In this document: piece by piece, positions 1 through 5,916 of the stretch
How the letters are laid out: each line of letters starts with the position of its first letter
Numbering within the stretch: the first letter of the stretch is position 1
Source of the DNA: JAPHTQ01 sp050302275
Lineage (GTDB): Bacteria; Pseudomonadota; Gammaproteobacteria; Thiohalomonadales; Thiohalomonadaceae
Length of the DNA: 7,973 nucleotides
Direction of reading: 5' to 3'
NCBI GenBank assembly: GCA_050302275.1
Contig: JBNLAT010000076.1
Coordinates: 1-7,973 of the forward strand
Notes under the pieces: generated by a model
Databases searched by the model: none
What the model saw: the letters and a program-made list of their open reading frames with translations, nothing else
What the model was told of the DNA's origin: nothing
Made by a program: the position numbers and the translations under genes

Positions 1-253
1 GAGCCTCATCGCGATTGACGCCTTGTTTTCTCATGACCCAGGCGACCACATCACCACCTGTCTGGCAGGCACCATCGCACTGCCAGTGTCCTGTCGCGGG
101 ATCGACCATCAGCGCCGCATTGCGATCATCATGAAAGGGGCAGTCTCCGGTCCACACCGCCCCCTCACGAGAGAGCTCGACACCAGAGGCCCTAATCACT
201 TCCAGCAGGTCAAGTTTGTCAGATGTAATATTACCGTTGTGATTGTCAGTCAT
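1..253 (-). CDS. CHC2-type zinc finger (DnaG primase-like) protein, N-terminal part
   Basis: An open frame of 84 codons starts at 253 and runs off the left edge, so the C-terminus is missing. Residues 38-63 have the pattern C38-P-F-H41 ... C59-x3-C63, followed by TGGDVVAW. This matches the CHC2 zinc-binding domain that starts DnaG-type primases, where it helps recognise template DNA. DnaG usually has C-x2-C in the second half, but here the spacing is C-x3-C. The ATG lies inside the istB stop region (ATGACTGA, 8-nt overlap), so it is probably translationally coupled and belongs to the transposon operon. Whether a catalytic Toprim or archaeo-primase domain follows cannot be seen. Its role in transposition or replication is unknown; calling it a full primase would go beyond the evidence. 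Confidence 0.8.
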   Translation of the reverse strand, partial: MTDNHNGNITSDKLDLLEVIRASGVELSREGAVWTGDCPFHDDRNAALMVDPATGHWQCDGACQTGGDVVAWVMRKQGVNRDEA

Positions 254-1025
254 TTTCTCCCTCCTTCTCAGCTTGCTGCGACGCTTTGATGGGAGACATC
301 TTCTTACGCATCGACTCACCGCTCAGCTTGAGGATATGAGCAGAGTGCACGATCCGATCGAGGATCGCGTCCGCAATGGTGGCTTCGCCAAGATAGACGT
401 GCCACTGTTCGACCGGGAGCTGGCTGGTAATTATGATGGAGCTCTTACCCAACCGATCATCGATGATCTCCAGCAACTCCTGACGCCCGGTTGATGTCAG
501 TGGGGAGAGGGCCCAATCGTCAAGGATGAGGAGATCTTTTTTCGAGAGGCGATTTCTGACAGTTGGTAGGCTGCCATCAGCGTGAGCAACCTCCAGATCC
601 TCAAGAAAGCGTGAGAGACGTGTATAGAGCACTGAGAAACCCTTTCGGGTTGCTTGTAGCCCCAAAGAGCAGGCCAGATGGGTTTTACCCGAACCGGTGG
701 GGCCAGTAAACACCACGTTGAGGTGCTTCTCGAGATAGTCACAGCTGAGCAGATTCGCCATCACCTGGCGATCCAGGCCACGCTTGACCCGGTAGTTGAT
801 GTCCTCCGGGCACGCATCGATCTTAAACCTGGCTTGTTTAACTAGGCGGTTGAGCTTCTTCGTCTCCCGCGCCTGGATCTCAATATCGACCGCCATACCC
901 AGTCGGTCATCGCATGAAAGGTCCTGCAGGGAGGGGTTACTACGCATATCCTCAATGGCTTGAGCCATTGCATGAAGACGCAGTGTCCTCAGTTTGGATA
1001 AGGTCTGTTCTATCAGCGTGGTCAT
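246..1025 (-). CDS. istB: IS21-family helper ATPase IstB
   Basis: This 259-residue AAA+ ATPase is of normal length for IstB, the protein that binds target DNA, oligomerises and activates the IstA transposase. The Walker A motif GPTGSGKT is at residues 108-115 and Walker B LLILDD at 165-170. A sensor-like IITSQLPV follows at about 198-205, and a conserved ADAILDRIVHSAHIL segment at about 219-233 carries the likely arginine finger. The N-terminal ~90 residues match the IstB region that precedes the ATPase core. The start at 1025 lies 3 nt after the istA stop and is preceded by a perfect AGGAGG (1034-1039, read on the minus strand) inside the istA end, with 8-nt spacing. All key motifs are intact, so it should be functional. 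Confidence 0.95.
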   Translation of the reverse strand: MTTLIEQTLSKLRTLRLHAMAQAIEDMRSNPSLQDLSCDDRLGMAVDIEIQARETKKLNRLVKQARFKIDACPEDINYRVKRGLDRQVMANLLSCDYLEKHLNVVFTGPTGSGKTHLACSLGLQATRKGFSVLYTRLSRFLEDLEVAHADGSLPTVRNRLSKKDLLILDDWALSPLTSTGRQELLEIIDDRLGKSSIIITSQLPVEQWHVYLGEATIADAILDRIVHSAHILKLSGESMRKKMSPIKASQQAEKEGEND

Positions 1026-1028
1026 GGC

Positions 1029-2555
1029 TTAGCCCTCCTGGGAGTAGTAGCGAGGGCCACGCACGTTGTAGTGCAAGGGAAGCTGTCCCTGTACAGGAGT
1101 GCGCGGATCATTGTCGCCATCCAGATTTCTGCGCAGGATGGATTTCACGGATTTGAGTGTCTTCGAGCCGATCTGGTTGGCACGCTGACAGGCCGCCTCA
1201 ACACGTTTTGGTCCATATTCTTTTACCAGTTTCATCAGGCTGCTACAGGTACGAATACCGGGAAGGAAATGTGGGGTACGATTGAGTTGGTAGTGGACAA
1301 AATCTTCAGTGAATTCACCAATACGCGCCGCCCACTCCTGAAAGAGCTCTGGCGTCTGCTCTGCGTATTTTCGATGGGCAATAGGTTGGTGCTCAGACAG
1401 CGTGGTGTGACCACCCACGACATGGCTTTTCACATGAGTAGCGACTCGCTTACCCAGACAAAACACCTCAACTGTATGCTGGGTAATCCGTGCTTCAATT
1501 CTGGATCCGACCAGCTGATGGGGTACGGAATAGTAATGTTTATCGACATACACATGATAATCAGAGCGAACCTTCTGCTCAGAAGTCCATACGGAAGTGG
1601 GTTCAAATACCGACTCAGGTAACGGTAGGAGCTGAGGACGCTCTACCTCATCAAACAACTTTTTACGACACCCTGGTAACTTCTTAAAAGGCCGCTCATT
1701 TAGCAGATTCAAACGCCTAGCTATCTCATCGTTGATCTCCTGCAGGCTGAAAAATTTTCTGTGCCGTAGCGCTGCAAGAATCCATCGGGTGACAATCTGA
1801 ACCCCAATCTCTGCCGGACTTTTATCCTGAGGCCTTCGGACACGTGCTGGGACGATGACCGTGCTATAGTGCACCGCCATTTCGCGGTAGGTTCGATTGA
1901 GTTTGGGCTCGGAACCTGGTGTCGTGACTGCGGATTTGAGATTGTCCGGCACAATCGTTTCTGGAACACCACCGAAAAACAAAAACATCCGATTATGAAC
2001 ATGTATCCAATCGTGTAGCTTTTGTGAGTCGCAAGCGTATGCAAAAGTGTATTTCGATGAACCCAGCACACCGACAAAGATTTCTGCCAGCTTTTTCTGA
2101 CCGCCTGACAGATAGTAGGGAATGTTACGACCGGCAAAATCGACAAATGCGACTTTACCTGCTTGGTGGGTCTGACGCATGCTGATATCCAGCTTAGAGA
2201 CATACTCCCTGTACAATTCGGTGAAAGAGCTGTAACCATATGCATCATCTGGCCCGTCAAGGCAGTAGTCTTCCCACAGCAACTGCAGAGTTACATCAGC
2301 CATCATTTTTTGACTGTGTATATACGCCCAATCAGGTCGACGCTTTTTGGACGTATAACCACAGCACTTGGTTAGTAACGCCATGACGCTTCTGTCGTCC
2401 ATTTCCTTTATCTTGTCCCATTCAAGGTTCAGTTCCTCTGCGATACCACGATAACGTTTAATCGTATTGCGTGATCGAGAGACAAGTTCACCGATCTGAC
2501 CATTGCTCAGGGGGGTCGTGAGAATGAGACGTAGTGATTCTCGATATATGTTCAT
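1029..2555 (-). CDS. istA: IS21-family transposase IstA
   Basis: This 508-residue DDE transposase performs the DNA strand transfer of IS21 elements together with IstB. Residues 1-40 hold a helix-turn-helix domain (ILTTPLSNGQIGELVSRSRN then TIKRYR). The retroviral-integrase-like core carries D139 (AFVDFAG), D204 (VPDNLKS) and E249 (KSPAEIGVQ), with the family-typical HYSTVIVPARVRRPQDK segment just before the glutamate. The C-terminal half contains the beta-rich region (DYHVYVDKHYYSVPHQLVG, about 332-350) common to IstA proteins. Length and motifs are complete. The start at 2555 is one base after the stop of the upstream small gene, and its ribosome site (AGGAGAG) lies in that gene's last codons, which suggests coupled translation. 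It shares its N-terminal motif with that upstream gene. Confidence 0.95.
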   Translation of the reverse strand: MNIYRESLRLILTTPLSNGQIGELVSRSRNTIKRYRGIAEELNLEWDKIKEMDDRSVMALLTKCCGYTSKKRRPDWAYIHSQKMMADVTLQLLWEDYCLDGPDDAYGYSSFTELYREYVSKLDISMRQTHQAGKVAFVDFAGRNIPYYLSGGQKKLAEIFVGVLGSSKYTFAYACDSQKLHDWIHVHNRMFLFFGGVPETIVPDNLKSAVTTPGSEPKLNRTYREMAVHYSTVIVPARVRRPQDKSPAEIGVQIVTRWILAALRHRKFFSLQEINDEIARRLNLLNERPFKKLPGCRKKLFDEVERPQLLPLPESVFEPTSVWTSEQKVRSDYHVYVDKHYYSVPHQLVGSRIEARITQHTVEVFCLGKRVATHVKSHVVGGHTTLSEHQPIAHRKYAEQTPELFQEWAARIGEFTEDFVHYQLNRTPHFLPGIRTCSSLMKLVKEYGPKRVEAACQRANQIGSKTLKSVKSILRRNLDGDNDPRTPVQGQLPLHYNVRGPRYYSQEG

Positions 2556-2556
2556 T

Positions 2557-2802
2557 TCATCTCTCCTGAGTCCGATATTGCATTTTCTTAAGTCCCCGGC
2601 TTTGTCTCATCCAATGATTTTCTGGATGTGTAATAGTCCAATCACCAGCAACTATTGACTTCTTCAGACTGGTATTTTGATCCCAGCTAATCTCGCGGTA
2701 CCTATCTATGGTGTTTATCGATAGTTTGGCAAAGTGGATGAGCTGGCTTTTGCGAAGAGGTGTTGTGAGAATTAATCGCAGTGCTTCTCTATGTTCATTC
2801 AT
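2557..2802 (-). CDS. Small helix-turn-helix protein, copy of the IstA N-terminus
   Basis: This 81-residue protein opens the istA operon. Over its first 38 residues it is identical to IstA at 22 positions (LRLILTTPL and NTI-RYR are shared), so it carries the same predicted helix-turn-helix. A second resemblance, D54-W55-x3-H59 against D75-W76-x3-H80 of IstA, suggests that it arose by duplicating the start of istA and then losing part of it. It has no DDE residues. A good ribosome site (GGAG, 7 nt before the ATG) and the one-base gap to istA argue that it is translated and couples istA expression. Possible roles, all inferred, are a repressor, a competitor for the transposon ends, or simply a leader cistron. 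It could also be a decaying relic. Confidence 0.7.
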   Translation of the reverse strand: MNEHREALRLILTTPLRKSQLIHFAKLSINTIDRYREISWDQNTSLKKSIVAGDWTITHPENHWMRQSRGLKKMQYRTQER

Positions 2803-2892
2803 ACTTCTTCTCCCGTATTCAGGACATATACGTCCCTAGCTCGATGTCTCGAACCTGTATATAGTGAATTCTTCAGGGTGCGCGCTGCTGAG

Positions 2893-2916
2893 GTGAGTGT
2901 TCGTATACGCACTCAC
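2893..2916. repeat. Inverted repeat GTGAGTG / CACTCAC, possible operator
   Basis: GTGAGTG (2893-2899) and CACTCAC (2910-2916) form a perfect 7-bp inverted repeat around a 10-nt spacer that contains the palindrome CGTATACG (2902-2909). It lies between the istA operon and a plus-strand promoter-like sequence that starts 4 bp away, which is a natural place for an operator. The protein that would bind is unknown; the small helix-turn-helix protein is one candidate. Confidence 0.4.
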
Positions 2917-2919
2917 TCC

Positions 2920-2948
2920 TTGACAGAACCGGGAAAAGAGTCTTGAAT
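2920..2948 (+). promoter_or_regulatory. Sigma70-like promoter
   Basis: A consensus TTGACA (2920-2925) is followed after 17 bp by TTGAAT (2943-2948), a fair -10 with four of six consensus bases. The predicted start is near 2954, just before a hairpin and a terminator, with no protein gene in between. It reads away from the istA operon. Confidence 0.45.
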
Positions 2949-2952
2949 GTAA

Positions 2953-3021
2953 TCAGTCGGGGCTCAATTCGACTGAAACAAGAACAAGCCTGAGTGCATT
3001 ATGCCTCGGGCTTTCTCTTTT
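2953..3021 (+). ncRNA. Putative small RNA with two hairpins
   Basis: A promoter-like sequence ends at 2948. The segment after it folds as a 7-bp hairpin (TCAGTCG 2953-2959 with CGACTGA 2970-2976), an A-rich single-stranded linker (about 2977-2985), and then a terminator hairpin with a T-tract ending near 3021. The product would be about 68 nt. This promoter, stem, linker and terminator layout is typical of bacterial small RNAs. No known RNA family is recognised and no complementary target was found by eye. The alternative is a plain terminator serving the minus-strand gene at 3119-3445, with a chance promoter match. Confidence 0.4.
2986..3021. terminator. Rho-independent terminator, possibly bidirectional
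   Basis: AAGCCTGAG (2986-2994) pairs with CTCGGGCTT (3005-3013) through one G-T wobble, and the inner GCAT/ATGC (2996-2999 with 3001-3004) extends the stem. On the plus strand the stem runs into a T-rich tract, TTTCTCTTTT (3012-3021). On the minus strand the bases after the stem are GTTCTTGTTTC, so it may also end transcripts from the gene at 3119-3445 and insulate the istA operon from it. Confidence 0.65.
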
Positions 3022-3118
3022 CTGGCACCCTAGTTTTTATTAACCAATGCAAATTGGTCACACCCAGTTTCGTTTAGCTCATGATTCTTCCTCCTCTCAT
3101 ACTGCTTGGTTGATTGAC

Positions 3119-3445
3119 TTATAAATCTGGGTTGTCAGCCTGCGTGTTGATATCCATTGCTTTTGAAGCCAGGTCATCTGGTAGTTCTCTTCCCATCGAA
3201 ACTAACCATTTGGCAATGTCGTGTGTCCTGGCAAAGCGCATGCGATACCCGGGACGCTTAAATGTCTGTACTGGCATCGTTCTTCGACTAACTGCCTGCC
3301 GGAAAGCTGCTGATGAGGGATACCCCATTACATGAGGTAAGTCGTTGCCCCCAATGACAGCACCATAGAGTTTCAGCAGACAAATTTCGTAGGCCGCCAC
3401 CTCGTCACACACATCGATTCCAATACAAAAAGTTTCATCTGGCAT
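3119..3445 (-). CDS. Predicted small DNA-binding protein, excisionase/MerR-like
   Basis: This 108-residue protein of unproven function has a segment at about 32-83 (GGNDLPHVMGYPSSAAFRQA, then a basic stretch with KRPGYRMRFARTHDIAKWL). It resembles the winged helix-turn-helix of excisionase and MerR-like proteins: a helix-turn-helix, a short basic wing, and a final ART-DIAKWL helix. The acidic N-terminal 30 residues and polar tail are not recognised. No strong ribosome site precedes the ATG at 3445, and the start codon lies in the loop of a hairpin (3436-3454), so translation may be weak or controlled. It is divergent from the gene at 3569, which suggests a regulator of its neighbour or an element-borne control protein. 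The DNA-binding call is by eye only. Confidence 0.65.
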   Translation of the reverse strand: MPDETFCIGIDVCDEVAAYEICLLKLYGAVIGGNDLPHVMGYPSSAAFRQAVSRRTMPVQTFKRPGYRMRFARTHDIAKWLVSMGRELPDDLASKAMDINTQADNPDL

Positions 3446-3454
3446 ACCCAGATG
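3436..3454 (-). promoter_or_regulatory. Hairpin with the start codon in its loop
   Basis: On the minus strand CATCTGG and CCAGATG form a perfect 7-bp stem around GTATG, a 5-nt loop that contains the ATG of the 108-residue protein. It could be a protein-binding operator over the start of the gene or an mRNA hairpin that limits ribosome access. Both readings are inference. Confidence 0.4.
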
Positions 3455-3486
3455 TTAGTTCCACGCTAAAACCTATTAAAATACTT

Positions 3487-3506
3487 GTTACGGCCTCTAA
3501 CGTAAC
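3487..3506. repeat. Inverted repeat GTTACG / CGTAAC between divergent genes
   Basis: GTTACG (3487-3492) and CGTAAC (3501-3506) are a perfect 6-bp inverted repeat with an 8-nt spacer. It lies between the start of the predicted DNA-binding gene and the start of the plus-strand gene, where a shared operator would be expected. No convincing promoter hexamers were found around it. Confidence 0.35.
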
Positions 3507-3568
3507 CGGGTGTGACATAAATGCCGTATCCAAACCTTTCCCCTCTGAAAGACAAGGAGTTACGACAT

Positions 3569-4309
3569 ATGGCCGCCTCTAGCTGTTTGTCAGAAATTGC
3601 TCTGGCAGCCGGCGGGGAGTGGCGACCATACAGATTAGAAAAGCACATAAATAGAGCTACTTACGTCTCACAGCAAGGGAGATATGGCAGATTAGAACGA
3701 GGTATTGTCCCTACGAACGGCACAGCCTATGAGCTGAAGGAGACACTGGGCGAGAAATGTGACGTTAAATACTGGAGAGATCACTCGATATGGGAACTGC
3801 TAAGAGTTGGACCCATTGCGCAAGTGCAAATAGATAAAGCACTCTCCTCGGTCAGGAGCAATATTAAGAGGTATATTTGGCTTGATCCTCCCCCTCTAAG
3901 GAACAAATTAAGCCAACCCATCCGATTAGATATTTCTATTGATAATATCGAGTGCATAGGGAAACGCCATACTCTGGATTCGCTAATAACCCTGTTTGCA
4001 TTTTCAAGAGAGGCCAGATCCAGGGGCATGCTCAGACAAGCTTACTGGGCGGCACGAGAAAGCCTGGGCGTTTTTCCATACGTGATGGGCAAATACCCCC
4101 AGCTCTATATTTGTTGGAAGTCTATCGCTCAAAGAGCCAAGAAGGTTATCTGGCAACCAGAACACTCCTACACAATGGAGGCAACTCTCAATGTAAGTCT
4201 TTCCGATCTCGAGCTTAAAATTGATGCCGTTAAACAAGAATCAGAGAAAAAGGGTATTTCATTTCCTCCTCCCGACATCGTATCCAGGCATAATCGTTTT
4301 CTCGATTAA
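3569..4309 (+). CDS. Unrecognised 246-residue protein, cargo of the IS21-type element
   Basis: I do not recognise this family. The start at 3569 is preferred over an in-frame ATG at 3521, because AAGGAG (3554-3559) sits 9 nt before 3569 while nothing precedes 3521. Counted from 3569, the protein has no signal peptide, no clear membrane helix and no visible nuclease, ATPase or DDE motif. It is rich in basic and aromatic residues, for example YRLEKHINRATYV near residues 21-33. A region at about 135-185 (TLDSLITLFAFSREARSRGM, then LRQAYWAARESLGVFPYVMG) looks helical. The last ~40 residues contain a charged helix (LSDLELKIDAVKQESEKK). It is divergent from a predicted DNA-binding gene and ends about 60 bp before the transposon-end repeats. 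A role in target choice, maintenance or defence is possible but unsupported. Confidence 0.75.
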   Translation: MAASSCLSEIALAAGGEWRPYRLEKHINRATYVSQQGRYGRLERGIVPTNGTAYELKETLGEKCDVKYWRDHSIWELLRVGPIAQVQIDKALSSVRSNIKRYIWLDPPPLRNKLSQPIRLDISIDNIECIGKRHTLDSLITLFAFSREARSRGMLRQAYWAARESLGVFPYVMGKYPQLYICWKSIAQRAKKVIWQPEHSYTMEATLNVSLSDLELKIDAVKQESEKKGISFPPPDIVSRHNRFLD

Positions 4310-4370
4310 CCGCTGTGACTACGATTAGATGTATGTTTGATTTTCTCGCTGCAGGACTTTTCAGCGGACG

Positions 4371-4487
4371 CGTCAGAAAATTTTGGAATCAGACGTCAGA
4401 ATCCATTGGAATGAATGATCAAATTGTCTGGAATACGCAGGTGCGTATTCCAGACCGAATTGCACCCTGTGCTGAAACAAACTGACA
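4371..4487. repeat. IS21-type transposon end: 23-bp repeats, palindrome and ACTGACA terminus
   Basis: Two adjoining 23-bp units start at 4371 and 4394. Both begin CGTCAGAA and carry TTGGAAT at the same offset (4383 and 4406). A third, looser copy has CTGGAAT at 4428, giving TGGAAT spacings of 23 and 22 bp, about two helical turns. A mirrored ATTCCAG follows at 4448-4454. The tract then runs to ACTGACA, ending at 4487. Repeated sites next to a CA terminus are the known layout of IS21 ends and are thought to bind the transposase. The exact boundary base is inferred. Confidence 0.6.
4426..4455. repeat. Perfect 14-bp inverted repeat with 2-nt loop
   Basis: GTCTGGAATACGCA (4426-4439) is followed by GG and then its exact reverse complement TGCGTATTCCAGAC (4442-4455). 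It contains the TGGAAT box of the neighbouring repeats in both orientations, so it probably presents two facing transposase sites. No T-tract follows, so it is not a typical terminator. Confidence 0.85.
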
Positions 4488-4601
4488 CCCGAAACCAAAA
4501 TTCGCTGCAGGTCACGCTGGAGCATTTGCTGATACTATGATTACGATTGTAGTGCTGAAGTATAGTGTGAAAGCTATATTAGCGAAAACTGTGTTCTGAC
4601 C
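4488..4601. other. Short unassigned segment between two mobile elements
   Basis: These 114 bp lie between the proposed IS21-type end and the IS4-family element. No gene, repeat or terminator was recognised. The last 9 bp (4593-4601) are the left copy of the IS4 target duplication. Before the IS4 insertion this segment continued directly into 7166. Confidence 0.6.
4593..4601. repeat. Left 9-bp target duplication of the IS4 element
   Basis: GTTCTGACC directly precedes the left end and is repeated exactly at 7157-7165 after the right end, in the same orientation. This marks a simple insertion rather than a later rearrangement. Confidence 0.9.
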
Positions 4602-4728
4602 CTGAGGTTTCCCCTCAAATACTTACTTGAATTCAAAAGGATACAATCTATTTTTATGAGAAAACGAAGCATGCATGACACATTGCGCCTCAATTTTCGT
4701 TGTCGAAGCGAAAAAAACGAGGTGTGCC

Positions 4729-5832
4729 ATGCATGCAGAAGGAATAGTAGCGCGAACTCTCGGTCCTTGTTTAGCAAAATTACACGTCAAGCGCTCCAAT
4801 GCACTGTTGCGGGCTACCGCGGCCTTACTTTGTGCAGGTCGCGCCAACCTTTCATCGATAGCCCTTTATCTGAGTTCCGACATCGCCTACAAACATCGAA
4901 TCAAGAGTGTAGATCGTTTATTAGGGAACGCCGCTTTGCATCAAGTAAGAGCGCAACTTTATGGACGCTTGGCTCAATACTGGCTAAAGGATGTGGAGCG
5001 CTGGCTGGTGGTGGTGGATTGGTCAGATGCGACACGTGATCAACGCTGGCACCTATTGCGGGCCAGCGTGGTGGTCGAGGCCCGCTCAGTCACGCTGTAT
5101 GAGGAGGTCCATCCACGATCGAAGTTGGGCAATCCGAAGGTACATCAGATGTTTGTCAGGCGCCTATCTACCCTCATACCGACAGGTATCCAGGTTATTG
5201 TCATGACCGATGCCGGTTTTCACTCTCCGTGGTTCAAACTGATCAAGAAACAGGGTTGGGCTTATGTGGGACGACTTCGCGGGAAAAATCAAGTGCGATT
5301 AGAAAAGGACGGGGCTTGGTTAGCGGCACGAGAGATTTACCAACGAGCCCGAAGCGAGGTTCGTGATTTCGGAATGGGCGCCTATGTACTGAGCAATCCA
5401 GTCGAGGGACGCATCGTGCTCGCGCAACGACCCGCGAAAGATCGACATAGCTTGAATATGTACGGTCGCAAACGCAGAAGCGGTGTGAGTATAAAAAACG
5501 CACGGGCAGCGCGAGAGCCTTGGCTTTTGTTTGCTAGTGAGGGCTTGGTGCATTTGAGTGGTGAGTCGATAGTTAAACTGTATGCCCAACGTATGGGAAT
5601 AGAACAATCGTTTCGGGATACAAAAAACCTACGTGTTGGTTATGGCCTTGAGAGTACGCGTTCGCGCAGTGCTCAGCGATTGGAAATGCTGTTACTGCTT
5701 ATACACTTTGCTTCATTCTTGCAGAGACTGATCGGAGAACGGGCAAAAGAGCAGCAATTGGAATTGCAGTTCATGGCGAATCGGCGCGCTGATCGGCGAG
5801 AAATATCCTTATTTGTAGTAGTTCAGACTTGA
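4729..5832 (+). pseudogene. IS10-like IS4-family transposase, 5' part, split by IS481
   Basis: This frame encodes most of a DDE transposase of the cut-and-paste IS10 type. The start at 4729 is chosen over an ATG at 4675 because GAGGTG (4719-4724) precedes it. With this start the catalytic residues fall at D97 (VDWSD), D161 (TDAGFHSPW) and E292, the same numbers known for IS10, and the YREK signature is complete (Y285, R288, E292, K299 in YAQRMGIEQSFRDTK). The native sequence ends at 5813, where the IS481 element begins. The frame then reads six foreign residues (VVVQT after a hybrid codon) to a TGA at 5830-5832. Joined to 7021-7138 it would encode 400 residues, against 402 in IS10. The core is intact but the C-terminus is replaced, so activity is doubtful. 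Confidence 0.93.
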
Positions 5833-5839
5833 TCTGACA
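5814..5839 (+). repeat. IS481 left terminal inverted repeat
   Basis: It begins TGTAGTAGT and ends GACTTGATCTGACA, matching the reverse complement of 6988-7013 at 23 of 26 positions. Confidence 0.92.
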
Positions 5840-5855
5840 CCTCGCTTGAAAAGAA

Positions 5856-5916
5856 GAGGGTTACCGGTTTAGATGGAAGTGCTAACTGACCATCGAAACC
5901 ATAAGAGGTAACCCTC
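5856..5916 (+). promoter_or_regulatory. Long leader hairpin over the IS481 transposase ribosome site
   Basis: GAGGGTTACC (5856-5865) pairs perfectly with GGTAACCCTC (5907-5916), and GGTTTAGATGG (5866-5876) pairs with CCATCGAAACC (5890-5900) with one mismatch. ATAAGA (5901-5906) is bulged out and 5877-5889 is the loop. The stem ends at the base before the ATG at 5917 and covers the last two bases of the AAGAGG ribosome site (5903-5908). In a transcript entering from outside, this fold should hide the start. That resembles the known protection of IS10 and IS50 against read-through transcription. Confidence 0.65.
5860..5876 (+). repeat. IS481 subterminal inverted repeat, left copy
   Basis: GTTACCGGTTTAGATGG is matched at 16 of 17 bases by the reverse complement of 6971-6987. 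The left copy lies 20 bp inside its terminal repeat, whereas the right copy abuts its terminal repeat directly. It may be a second transposase contact, and the left copy also takes part in the leader hairpin. Confidence 0.75.

Larger units (their letters stand above)
1..4487 (-). mobile_element. IS21-type transposon with extra genes, one end only
   Basis: The core is an istA-istB pair on the minus strand. The proposed right boundary is 4487, where the plus strand reads ACTGACA; IS21-family elements typically begin TG and end CA. Just inside it lie 23-bp repeats (4371-4439) and a palindrome (4426-4455), matching the family's known habit of carrying several repeated sites near each end. No comparable repeats were found between 2803 and 3118, nearer to istA, so the genes at 3119-4309 are inferred to be cargo. 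The other end lies beyond position 1, because the CHC2 gene runs off the window, so the target duplication cannot be checked. Confidence 0.6.

Noticed and set aside
1721..2260. A 179-codon minus-strand frame inside istA
   Set aside because: It is a shadow frame of the intact transposase with no domain of its own.
2803..2892. Promoter for the istA operon (a TATATA-like -10 near 2860 on the minus strand)
   Set aside because: No acceptable -35 hexamer was found at the right distance. A promoter must exist here but I could not place it.
2953..2976. Resemblance of GGGGCTCAATTC to a tRNA T-arm, as a possible att site
   Set aside because: The stems do not pair as a T-arm and no acceptor stem or CCA follows.
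3043..3058. Small hairpin ACCAAT-GCAA-ATTGGT downstream of the predicted DNA-binding gene
   Set aside because: It is a 6-bp AT-rich stem with no T-tract on either strand, too short to call a terminator beside the stronger one at 2986-3021.
3521..3568. Upstream ATG extending the 246-residue protein by 16 residues
   Set aside because: No ribosome site precedes 3521, while AAGGAG sits 9 nt before 3569.
4675..4728. Upstream ATG extending the IS10-like transposase by 18 residues
   Set aside because: The start at 4729 has a ribosome site and gives D97, D161 and E292, the same numbering as IS10.
4656..5039. A 127-codon plus-strand frame overlapping the start of the IS10-like transposase
   Set aside because: It is out of frame with the clear transposase and has no recognisable motif. 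The real gene covers the same DNA with complete catalytic residues.
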